Source of the DNA: Rhipidocladum racemiflorum
Lineage: Eukaryota; Streptophyta; Magnoliopsida; Poales; Poaceae
DNA length: 64,000 nt
Direction of reading: 5' to 3'
Assembly: GCA_036346355.1 (NCBI GenBank)
Contig: JAYEVF010000031.1
Coordinates: 434,001-498,000 of the forward strand
A program made the position numbers and the translations under genes. Shown piece by piece: positions 10,397 through 20,785 of the stretch (its first letter is position 1; the number at the start of each line of letters is the position of its first letter). The notes under the pieces are model-generated. The model made no database searches and was not told where the DNA came from. It saw nothing but the letters and a program-made list of their open reading frames with translations.

Positions 10397-11620
10397 ATGG
10401 CAGGTTCTGGAGACAATAGCGTGCAACATTCTCCTCGCACCAAGGGCATCATCCAACACTTTGAGCGCCAAGTGATGCTACGCACAGAAGGCCTTGATGA
10501 GGATGTGCGGGTTACTAATGAGCTCCTAGGTGGTTTGGAGGCGGCTCAAATCAACACCAACGACAAGCTTGCAACGGTGGAGACGTCTCTCGCTGAGATT
10601 TTGAGGCGGCTTGATGTCCTTGGGCGTGCACCTCCTGCTGATGATGTTGATGTTCAACGAGGCCACCACAACCATGGTGCCATGGGCAGTGCAGTAGGTG
10701 AGAACGAGGATGACTATTCTGCTGACACCGAGGTTGATTATTTAAACGATCGTCCACGACGTCAGCTCCATCAGAATCGCCATGGCATGGGTCCTTTGCC
10801 ACTGCGCCGTGAGGTACGTGACCGTGATGATTCACTAGGAAAGATTAAATTCACCATTCCATCTTTTGATGGTAAATACGATCCTGATGCATACCTCACT
10901 TGAGAATTAGCTACTGATAAAAAATTTACTTGCCATGAATTTCCTGAGAACAAAAGGGTTAGGGCTACTACTAGTGAATTCACTGATTTTGCTTCGATTT
11001 GGTGGAGTGAGTATCGCCGTAAACATCCAAATGCTGGTCAAATCTAGGATGATTTGAAAAGAATCATGCGAGCTAGATTTGTTCCATCATATTATGAGCG
11101 TGATCTGTTAAATAAATTGCAACAATTAAGACAAGGTAGTCAAAGTGTAGAAGATTATTACCAGTAGTTGCAAATAGGAATGCTTCGTTGTGGATTAAAG
11201 GAACATGAGGAGGCTTCTGTGGCTAGATTCATGGGTGGGTTGAACCGTGAAATTCAGGACATTCTAGATTACAAAGAATATAATTCTATCACTCGTTTAT
11301 TTCATCTTGCTTGCAAAGTTGAAAGAGAAGTGCATGGACGACGCGCAAACACGAGTCGACAAACTACAACTACAGGACTTCCCCCCAACAATAAGCCACG
11401 TCCTTCGTCATCTGGTCCAACACCTAGGCCCTCAGAGGTGTTAAAGGGGCCCGTCCAAACACTCGCCAAGAGTTCTTCTATTGCTTCAACAGGGAGAATG
11501 AGAGATGTTCAATGTCATCAATGCAAAGGGTATGGCCATATGAGGAGTGAATGTCCAAGCAAACGGGTACTGATTGTGCGGGATAATGGTGAGTTTCCTC
11601 TGCTAGTGATTTAGACGAAG
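10397..11620 (+). pseudogene. gag: gag of B, broken
   Basis: Starts at ATG 10397 (MAGSGDNSVQHSPRTKGIIQ); element C has the same SPRTKGI block near its start. A gag domain follows (FDGKYDPDAYLT, then EFTDFASIWWSEYRRKHP, then LQIGMLRCGLKEHEEASVAR). One zinc knuckle, CHQCKGYGHMRSEC, lies at 11513-11554. Stops at 10901-10903 and 11045-11047 replace Trp codons (TGG to TGA or TAG), and another lies at 11165-11167. A one-base frameshift at about 11600 separates it from pol. The frame then continues through the ASDLDEDTYAM block, so the ancestor had one gag-pol ORF. Confidence 0.88.
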
Positions 11621-14600
11621 ATACATATGCTATGCTTGCAGCTAACCTTGCAGGTAGTGAAGATGAGCTTAATCAAGCAGAAGAGCACATTGACGCTGAG
11701 CATGCAGATCGCTATGAGAGTCTCATTGTGCAACGTGTGTTGAGCGTTCAAATGGGCAAGGCAGAGAAAAATCAATGATACAATTTGTTCCAAACCAAAT
11801 GTATGATCAAGGAAGGCGCATGCCGTGTGATTATTGATGGCGGAAGCTGCAATAACCTCGTAAGCTCCGACATAGTCAAGAAGCTCTCACTTAACACCAG
11901 ACCGCATCCTCAGCCTTATTACATCCAATGGTTCAATGACAGTGGTAAGGTAAAGGTAACACGGTTGGTGAGAGCACAATTTGCTATTGGCTCATATCAT
12001 GACTTTGTTGATTGCCATGTCGTACCTATGCTAGCATGTTCTATGTTGTTAGGTAGACCTTAGCAATATGATAAGGACTCTATGCATCATGGTAGAACCA
12101 ATCAATATTCTTTTGTGCATAAAGAAAGGAAAATTGTGTTGCATCCTATGACTCCTGAGGCTATTTTAAAAGATGAGATTGCTAGAGCTAGCAAAGAGAA
12201 AATTCGAGAGAATGCAAAGAGTGAGAATCAAATTGTAGCAAAAGGGATTGAGCAACCTAAAAAGAAAGAATTTAACTATGATGTTGAGAAGAAAAATGAG
12301 ATTAAATTGAAAGGTGCTTGCTTTCTTGCGACTAAATCTGATGTGAATGAGTTGGATGCTAGTATTTCTCATTGCTATGCTTTGGTTTTCAAAGAAACAG
12401 TGTTTTCACTTCAGGATATGTGTTCTTCTTTGTCTCCTGTCGTCGCTAACCTTTAACAGGAGTATGCTGACGTCTTCCCGAAGGACATTCCTCCAGGGCT
12501 GCCACCAATCCGGGGGATTGAGCACCAAATTGATCTCATTCTAGGGGCATCTTTGCCCAATTGAGCACCATATAGAACCAATCCAGAAGAAACTAAAGAG
12601 ATACAACGCCAAGTTCAAGAATTGTTAGATAAAGGGTACGTACGTGAATCTCTTAGTCCTTGTGCTGTTCCAGTCATTTTAGTGCCTAAGAAAGATGGAA
12701 CATGGCGCATGTGTGTTGATTGTAGAGCAATTAATAATATTACCATTAGATATCGTCACCCTATTCCTAGATTAGACGATATGCTTGATGAATTAAGTGG
12801 CTCTATTATGTTCTCTAAAGTTGATTTGCGTAGTGGGTACCACCAGATTCGCATGAAGTTAGGAGATGAATGGAAGACGGCATTTAAAACTAAGTTCGGA
12901 CTATATGAGTGGTTAGTAATGCCTTTTGGGTTAACTAATGCACCTAGTACCTTCATGAGATTGATGAACGAGGTTTTGTGTGCTTTCATTGGAAAATTTG
13001 TGGTGCTATATTTTGATGACATTTTTGTCTACAGCAAGTCATTAGAGGAACATCTTAACCATTTGCGTGCTGTATTTAATGCTTTACGAGATGCACGTTT
13101 ATTTGGTTGCCTTGAGAAGTGCACCTTTTGGACGGATCGAGTCTCCTTTCTTGGCTATGTTGTTACTCCATAGGGAAATGAAATTGATCATGCCAAGGTT
13201 GAAGCAATACAGAGTTGGACGACTCCTAACACAGTCACACAGGTGTGAACTTTTCTAGGACTTGCTGGGTTCTACCATCGCTTTGTGAAGGATTTCAGCA
13301 CAATCGCCGCACCGTTGAAAGAACTCACCAAGAAGGGTGTGCCATTTGTTTGGGGTAAAGCACACGAAGATGCCTTCAATACCTTAAAAGATAAGTTAAC
13401 ACATGCACCCATACTCCAACTACCAGACTTTTCTAAGACTTTCGAATTAGAATGTGATGCTAGTGGAATCGGGTTGGGTGGTGTGCTCATACAGGGAGGA
13501 AAACCTATTGCATATTTCAGTGAAAAGTTTAGTGGGCCTAGTTTGAACTATTCTACTTATGATAAGGAATTATATGCTCTAGTTCGAACTTTGGAAACAT
13601 GGCAACATTATTTATGGCCCAAAGAATTTGTCATTCACTCTGATCATGAATCATTAAAGCATATTCGAAGTCAAGATAAACTAAATCGTAGACATACAAA
13701 ATGGGTTGAATTCATTGAATCTTTTCCTTATGTCATAAAACACAAGCAAGGAAAAGATAATGTTATTGCTGATGCTTTGTCTCGAAGATATACCATGCTT
13801 TCACAACTTGATTTCAAAATCTTTGGATTAGAGACGATTAAACAACAATACATGCATGATGATGATTTTAAAGATGTATTGTTGAATTGTAAAGAAGGAA
13901 AAACTTGGAACAAATTTTTCATTAATGATGGGTTTGTATTTAGAGCTAACAAGCTGTGCATTCCAGCTGGGTCCGTTCGTTTGTTACTTTTGCAAGAAGC
14001 ACATGGAGGTGCTTTGATGGGACACTTTGGTGTCAAAAAGACACGGGATTTACTTGCTAGCCATTTTTATTGGCCCAAGATGAGAAGAGATGTTGAAAGG
14101 TATGTAGCTCGCTGCATAACTTGTCAGAAAGCAAAATCTCGTCTTCAACCCCATGGTTTGTATATGCCTCTCCCTGTTTCTTCTTTACCTTGGGAAGACA
14201 TTTCAATGGACTTTGTTTTAGGATTGCTTAGAACTAAGAAGGGGAGGGATAGTATATTTGTGGTGATTGATAGATTCTTTAAGATGGCTCATTTCATACC
14301 ATGCCACAAAACTGATGATGCTACACATATTGCTGATCTTTTCTTTCGTGAAATTGTTCGCTTGCATGGTGTGCCAAATACAATTGTTTCAGATAGAGAT
14401 GCTAAATTTCTTAGCCATTTTTGGAGAATTCTATGGGCTAAATTGGGGACTAAATTATTATTATCAACTACTTGTCATCCCCAAACTGATGGACAAACTG
14501 AGGTTGTTAATAGAACACTATCTACCATGCTTAGGGCTGTGTTAAAAAAGAACATTAAAATGTGGGAAGAATGCTTGCCTCATCTTGAGTTTGCTTACAA

Positions 14601-15387
14601 TAGATCAAAGCATTCTACTACCAAGATGTGCCCATTTGAGATTGTATATGGTTTTGTGCCTCGTGCTCCAATTGATTTATTACCACTACCATCTTCTGAA
14701 AGGATTAATTTTGATGCTAAGCAACGTGCTGATTTAATGACAAAAATGCATGAGTCCACAAAAGAGAACATTGAAAGAATGAATGCTAAATATAAACTTG
14801 CTGGTAGTGAAGGAAGAAAGCAATACAAATTTAAACCTGGTGATCTTGTTTGGCTACATTTGCGCAAAGATCGTTTCCCTAAGTTACGGAAATCTAAATT
14901 AATGCCACGAGCTGATGGTCCATTTAAAGTACTTGAACGGATTAACGATAATGCATATAACCTTGAGTTGCCTGCAGATTTTGGGGTTAGTCCCACATTT
15001 AACGTTGCCGATTTGAAGCTATACTTGGGTTCAGAGGAGGAGCTTGAGCCGAGGACGACTCCAATGCAAGAAGGGGAGCATGATGAGGACATCACTCTCT
15101 TCGATGCAGCCACGCCGACACCTACACATCAAGAGGAAATGATGAAAGGACCAATTATGCGAGCTCGTGCACGCCAGCAAATGGTCAACATGATGCTCAC
15201 AAATTATGGAGAAGTGCCGATACAATACCAAATCAAAATGGGCCCAAACATGCTGAAAGAAGGAGGCACCAACCATGATGGGCCAGCCAAGGAGGCACCA
15301 AGGCCCATGGGCCAAAATATGTTGAAAGGAGGCACCAACCATGATGGGCCAAGGAGGCGCCAAGGCCCACAGGCCAAAACATGTTGA
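11621..15387 (+). pseudogene. pol: pol of B: protease, RT, RNase H, integrase and a tail reaching into the 3' LTR
   Basis: One frame from 11621 to TGA 15387, broken by stops at 11776, 12061, 12454, 12562, 13171 and 13246. Domains: protease (VIIDGGSCNNLVSSD, about 11830); RT (FSKVDLRSGYHQIR, then YFDDIFVYS at about 13010); RNase H (LECDASGIGLGG, DKELYAL, HSDHESL, VIADALSRR, so all four acidic positions are kept); integrase (zinc site EAHGG...CITCQKAK; DDE core MDFVLGL, VSDRDAKF, HPQTDGQTEVVNR; GPF module at about 14920). From 13285 the reading is open for 700 codons. Beyond 15080 it enters the LTR with GPIMRARARQ, a CR-type motif. No chromodomain is seen. Confidence 0.9.
15069..15078 (+). other. 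B polypurine tract
   Basis: AAGAAGGGGAG-type purine run directly before the 3' LTR; the plus-strand primer. It lies inside the pol reading frame. Confidence 0.75.
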
Positions 15388-15971
15388 AACAAGGAGGCCC
15401 AACCATGATGGGCCAAGGAGGCACTAAGGCCCATCATGGCACCACTCCTTCTCAGGCCGGCCCATGAAGTGTGGCACCACTTCCTCCCTCCACCGGCCCA
15501 CGAAGGCCCAAGTTGCATGACTACAAGTTTAGTACCACCTTGCTTTGTGTTTAGTTGTTGGCTCCATCCCTCCACTATATAATAGAGGCAATAGGCCACC
15601 TAAGAGACTTGAGTTTTGCTTTGTAAATCAGTTTAGCCTTTGCTACTTTACGTGTAAGCGCGTATTGATTAGACTGCCTACGCACGTGTTTGCAAGACTC
15701 CAAATTTCAGATTGGAAATTAAATTTTCATATTAGCAATTTCAGATTGCTTGTTATCTTGTTCTTGCTCATTCTTCAATTGCTTGCAGGAACCCAGACCC
15801 TCGTGGTCAGGTTGATCACGCACCAGCAAGATCAATAACCCTCTAGAGTTGGTGTATCGGTCGCTAAGGCGCAACGTCCTAGACGGTTGTAGTCGGGCCG
15901 CTAACGTTGACTCTCCATATAAGTCGAGATTTATCCTTCTCATCGAAAGATCGGGACCGTTGTTTCTATCA
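15081..15971 (+). repeat. B 3' LTR
   Basis: 891 bp, TGATGAGG start and CTATCA end. The A1 LTR resumes at 15972 (AGCCCAGTCAGTTGC, the same text as in A2 at 31830). Confidence 0.92.
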
Positions 15972-16254
15972 GATAGCCCAGTCAGTTGCTTGTGGCATAT
16001 TGGTTGGTGCCACGCGATTTCTTTATTTTTCCGCTGCAGATTCTATTTGAATAAGACTTTAGCCCTGCGAGGCGTACTTTTGTAACTTGACCATAAGGTT
16101 GAGCAACCCGTTATATTTCCTTTCTATAAAGTACTTAATCATTCATTGAGTATGATTGTGATATGTACCGATGTTGAGACTGTGTGCACTAGCATGATCC
16201 TGGACTAGTGCTGAATACACAGAGGGTCTGGATTTGCAAATTCGGGTCCCGACA
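15972..16254 (+). repeat. A1 3' LTR, terminal part
   Basis: Continues the LTR interrupted at 8548 and ends TTCGGGTCCCGACA, the same terminus as A2 (40691). Confidence 0.88.
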
Positions 16255-16428
16255 ATCATCAACATACCAACTAGCATCAAGTTTAAGTTATTACTACGTT
16301 GAAATGTCGGATGATACGAGCGTACTCATATCCGAGAGTGTGGCAATTCGAATCACTTTCTCAACCCTACAGGGGATCATCAATCACACGACATGTGCCG
16401 CAAGGGAACCTCATGTCAATCCTCCTCC

Positions 16429-16433
16429 CATCC
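16429..16433. repeat. TSD of E1, left
   Basis: CATCC; its partner is 20159-20163. Confidence 0.85.
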
Positions 16434-17175
16434 TGTGAGGAGCCGCCCAAACCGTCCTCGGGTTATTTGAATGATCGGTCATCGTTATCGGATTTGGAGG
16501 CTAGCAATGGATTGCCGATGGCGCTCGCAATGCTAGCACCCAAGCCCAAATGAGACAATCATGAGACCATTCGAATAGCTCGACAACAATCCTGGTATTC
16601 CCCCGGTATGCGACCCGAAGCTCGCCCAGGATCGCCCCGCATACCGGTTTCGAATGCCATATCAACTCAATTTGCATAAAGGGGGCAACGAACTCAAAAC
16701 CCCACAACCGGACACGCAACACGGAAGCACAACAAGACAACTAAAAACCAAAGCACGAAGACAAACCCGACAACCACACATGGCAAGAACTCACTACAAC
16801 AAACTGTAACATGCAAAACAAACTATAGTAAGAAGATCCTACCTAAACTCAGGATTTCTACAAAATTTAGGCATGATGCCTCTAGAAAATGAGGACATCC
16901 ACTCAGCAGACAGAAAATCAATTAACATAGCAATATAGTTGACATGGATATGAGCAACATACAAGCATGATAAAAGCACCAAAATACACAACGTTCAACA
17001 ACAGAAGTAACCAAGTATAAAGTAACCAAGTATACAAGCCTAAACATGACATAGCTTAAGGCTATCTATACAACAAAATGAAAGCACAACCACCAAAGTA
17101 AACAAAAAGTAAGACATATCCGAAAGTGTCCTGCCCCTGAACACTTCCGGGCGTGTGCAACGTCGCAAGTAGCCT

Positions 17176-19819
17176 CTACTCGGTGCCCCGCCCAATCACC
17201 GATAGGCAGTATGGACAGAACTCGCAACCGTCGGTGTCCTCACCTGAAAACCACAAAGCAGAAGCATGAGTACAAATGGTACTCGCAAGACTTACCCGTG
17301 GTCTATATATGACCGACTCGAAAGAATATGCATTTGGATGTAGCAAGGAGCAAGCTTAATGTAAAAAGTGTGGAAAAGCTTAACTTTATTGCATAGTTAC
17401 ATTCCACTACTCAATTCACAAGTTTTATAGCATTTATGGACAGCACCTATTACTAGAGTGAAGTCTGAAATTAAACAATTAAAGGATAGCAAGTAATTCA
17501 AGAACAATGACAATCATCAATATACCAACTAGTTTCATGTTTAAGTTGTTACTACGTTGAAATGTCGGATGATACAAGCGTGCTCATATCCGAGAACGCG
17601 GCAATTCGAATCGCTTTCTCAACCCTGCAGGGGATCATCAATCGCACGACATGTGCCACAAGGAACCTCATGTCAACCCTCCTCCCATCCATACACATTC
17701 GTTGAGCCATCATCATGCGGTTCGAGCACCTAGCACCCCCTCGAGCGGCCCAAGCCTCACTTGGCCCTCGAGAGTCGGCCTAAGCCTCACCCTCAACCAC
17801 GTCCAACCGCATGAGGGCATGACTCATCGAATTAGTATGCGACGGAATAATGGCTTACCGTACCATCATATCAGGCATGCGATCAACAAGGTGTGCTCGA
17901 TCAACATGGCAAACAACGGATCGGTCCTTAACCGACACAGGCGAGACTACCACACTTGAGTCTCCACACCCAAGTGATCCAACCCTCTCGCCCGGTCTCA
18001 GTTTAACATTTCAATTCTTACCCAAAACCATTCTAGCCGAAATGTTTGAAGTAAATATTCTGAAGCGATGGAACCTTCCACCACTTGGCCCATACCCGAC
18101 ATCTAAGCAATCTAAGCATGGACACAATATAATTACCCATAGACTAGCTCCAAAGGAGGTGTTCAACAAGTATGAAGGATTGTTTGTGCAACAAATAGGA
18201 TCTAGTACCATTCCCACAATTCAACTCCTAATGCATAACTTAAGCATCCAATAAGCAATTCATTCTCCAAAATACAAATATATATAAGGTTGAGTATGCT
18301 TAGGTGCTTGCCTTGAGCTTCTGCTGCGTTTTCAACCACAACTTGCCCCTCAACTTCCCCCTCGACCACGGCCATGTCAATCACCACGGTTTCGTTCTCT
18401 ACACGATAACAATGCATGAAATGAGATGCATGCCGTGCATATGAGATGAAATGACAATTGAAGACTCATAAAAGCTTCAAAAATATGCAAGCATTCGTCA
18501 AACCAAAATGAAAGTGCAATTTAACATTACACACTAATAGAAAACAATGTATTTGAAATGCCCAACACTACTCCAACCCAACTCTAGCCTTCTCTAAAGC
18601 AAACTCTGAATTTTCAGGATAGCATGAACTTCAAACAAGCATATCTCCTAATCTACTCAACCAAATTGAGTGATTCCAGTTTACAAATGAACATAAGAAC
18701 AATACCTACTCATACATATACCCCCAATTGACTACCCTATGATTTACCTTGCTCAAAAACATAAACAAACAGTTTTCTGCGAAAAAGGGACAATTCTGGA
18801 CAGATTTCAATATAAATGGCCATAACTTCCTAACCGTTTAACCAAATTGAGCAAACTCGGATTCTAAATGACCATAAGACATAGAACTACGACATGGCAT
18901 TGGCCAATCATCAAGCAACTGCACGAGGAATTCCCAGTTCGGCCAGGAACAGGTGGCAAGTTCAGCATTCACAATTTTAGAGTTTCAGAACAGCATGACA
19001 TTCACTTGGGCATAACTTTTTAATCCCTCATCCAAATTGAGCTATCCCAGTTTCTAAATGAGCATTAGAACCCTGCCTACACATCCATCTGCCCCCATTT
19101 GGACAACAATTAGTTTAACACTCCCAAAACCCGAAGAAACAGCAGCTCTGACCAATTTTCCCCAAATCTGGACAGCCAGCAGTAAAACAGCGATATTTTT
19201 TGATTGGTTAGCCAAATTTCGATTTATTGTACTCGAAACGATCGTAAGAGACCCAGCTACAACTTCTTCCACAGGCGGCTAGACATATGACCCTTCTATC
19301 TAGCTCAAACATGCAGAAAACCGCAGCACTGTTTGCAGCTCAAAAATTCAAAACAGCCACAAACACTAGATGCAAAGTTTCCCTCCAAATCCTACTTCCA
19401 AATCCAACCCTAGGGTGCCCAAAACAGCATGGGGAGACCCTCAAGAACTAGATCTAGCCATGGGGAAACTCACCTTTGCCTCCCTCAAGGAGGAGCCATG
19501 GGGAGAAGGAGGAGGAGCATGGTTGGGGCTGCTGCAGGTGGAGGAGCTGATGGGGGAGCTGCAATGGAGGAGGGTGCCAACCTTGGAGCTGCTGATGGAG
19601 GCTCCCAAGTGCAGCAATGGAGGAGAGCTCCACCCCCTTCAAGAGCAGCTTGGCCAGGAGGGGTTTGGGCTGCACGTTTTGGAGGAGAAAAAGAGATGGG
19701 TGGCTGCTGTTTTTGGTGTGGGTGTTTGCTGTTTTGGATGCTATTTGGTGTTTTGGGTCCACTTGCAAGTGACTAAGTGTAGGCCATGTGTTATGGCTAA
19801 GTCCCCTAATTTTTAGCAC
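17176..19819 (-). other. Putative three-exon ORF inside LTR E1
   Basis: On the minus strand: exon 1 is open from about 19819 to the donor at 19474 (GGCAAAG|GTGAGT), ending FSPWLLLEGGK; exon 2 is 18398-18312 (87 nt), from GTGTAG|AG to AAG|GCAAG, reading DMAVVEGEVEGQVVVENAAE; exon 3 is 17243-17176, from TTTTCAG|GT to a TAG, starting EDTDGCEFCPYC. Both junctions are phase 1. E2 keeps exons 1 and 2 at equal length. The peptide does not resemble the A peptide except for being acidic. Splicing is inferred and the start codon is unknown. Confidence 0.4.
18640..19270 (+). repeat. Degenerate tandem repeat of about 185 bp in E1
   Basis: Units start at about 18640, 18821, 19011 and 19191. Each has a core like CATAACTTNNTAATC..CCAAATTGAG..CAGTTTCTAAATGA, more degraded in the last unit. 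E2 has five units (about 21097, 21281, 21461, 21643 and 21823). Confidence 0.65.
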
Positions 19820-20158
19820 ATGAACTCAATCTTTGAGCCATGAATTAATTTAGTGCTTGATGTTGGATTGGCAAGAAAACTCAACCATGCGGTACGGAAA
19901 AGTTTCTAGTTTGTAACCAACCAACCCGCACATTCTAGACCATTATAGATCTCCCACTATGAGGCTCTGAACTTTGATGAAATTCACATTTGCAATCTAA
20001 AGATTTTCTAGCTCTAAACTTTTGGTCAGGTTTGGGATACTTCTTAAATGGAAGTTTAGGATATGCTCGAGAGTTAGAGAATGATCTCGAATGCGGCTAA
20101 AGATTGGTTTGTGCTAACGCTAGCCGCATGAGTCGAGCTCAAATTTGGGGCCTTGACA

Positions 20159-20163
20159 CATCC
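20159..20163. repeat. TSD of E1, right
   Basis: CATCC, identical to 16429-16433. Confidence 0.85.
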
Positions 20164-20785
20164 ATACATATTCGTTGAGCCATCTTCATGCGGTTCGAGC
20201 ACCTAGCACCCCCTCGAGCGGCCCAAGCCTCGCTTGGCCCTCGAGAGTCGGCCTAAGCCTTGCCCTCAACCACGTCCAACCGCATGAGGGCATGACCCAT
20301 TGAACAGTATGCGACGAAAGAATGGCTTACCGTACCATTATATCGGGCATGCGATCAACAAGGTGTGCTCGATCAACATGGCAAACAATGGATCGGTTCT
20401 TAACAGACACTGGCGAGATTACAACACTTGATTCACCACACCCAAATGATCCAACTCTCTTGCTCGATCTCAAATTCAACATTCTAGAACATAACCATAA
20501 CCATTGCAACCCAACATTTGTGAAGTAAATAATCTCAAGCGATGGAACCCTACACCACTTGGCCCATGCCCGACAACTATGAAAAACTAAGCATGGACAC
20601 AATATAACACCCATAATCTAGCTCCAAAGGAGGTGTTCAATAAATATCAAAGGGTGTATGTGCAGCAATTTGGTTCTAATACCATTCCCACAGTTCAACT
20701 CTAAATGCATGACTTAATCATCCAATAAGCAATGGATTCACTAAAATAAAATTACATATAAGGTTGAATATGCTTACGTACTTGC

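Larger units (their letters stand above)
8549..15971 (+). mobile_element. Element B: complete CRM-like Ty3/gypsy element, coding region decayed
   Basis: LTRs at 8549-9442 and 15081-15971 both begin TGATGAGGACATCACT and end TATCA. A PBS follows the 5' LTR and a purine tract precedes the 3' LTR. Flanks are GAGAG (8544-8548) and GATAG (15972-15976), a 5-bp TSD with one mismatch. The LTR start TGATGAGGACATC and a pol ORF that runs through the PPT into the 3' LTR are features I associate with the CRM clade. That assignment is made from motifs only and no tree was built. Host: the 3' LTR of A1. Confidence 0.92.
1..16254 (+). mobile_element. Element A1: decayed Tekay/Del-like Ty3/gypsy chromovirus, interrupted by element B
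   Basis: Order seen: LTR remnant (1-412), extra ORF remnant (527-1263), gag (1549-2640), pol (2641-5302), then a 3' LTR split by element B into 5303-8548 and 15972-16254. The 5' end lies outside the window, so its TSD cannot be checked. Family assignment rests on polyprotein motifs (FIDDI reverse transcriptase, HHCC/DDE integrase) and on close similarity to A2 and A3, which keep a chromodomain. Two deletions have removed the 5' LTR end with the PBS, and the integrase C-terminus with the PPT. The LTR copies 1-412 and 7592-8004 differ at roughly 3-4% of sites by eye. It is inserted in the family-E LTR that resumes at 16255. Confidence 0.9.
16434..20158 (-). mobile_element. E1: solo LTR of a large LTR-retrotransposon family (E)
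   Basis: 3725 bp, with TG...CA ends in either orientation and flanked by perfect 5-bp repeats CATCC (16429-16433 and 20159-20163). Read on the minus strand it starts TGTCAAGGCCCCAAATTTG, resembling the A start TGTAACACCCCAAAATTTT, and this sets the orientation. No PBS, PPT or coding domain is linked to it, so it is the product of LTR-LTR recombination. It sits inside another LTR of the same family. Confidence 0.85.

Noticed and set aside
13272..15113. Minus-strand ORFs opposite the B pol
   Set aside because: Shadows of the coding strand.
8549..15971. Centromere position inferred from CRM-like elements
   Set aside because: CRM-type elements also occur outside centromeres, and no centromeric satellite is seen.
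19370..19816. Plus-strand 148-codon ORF in E1
   Set aside because: It lies opposite exon 1 of the LTR ORF. Part is shared with E2 (KEEPWGEGGGAWLGLLQVEE) on both strands, but the minus-strand reading ends at a splice donor in both copies, so minus is preferred. Not fully excluded.
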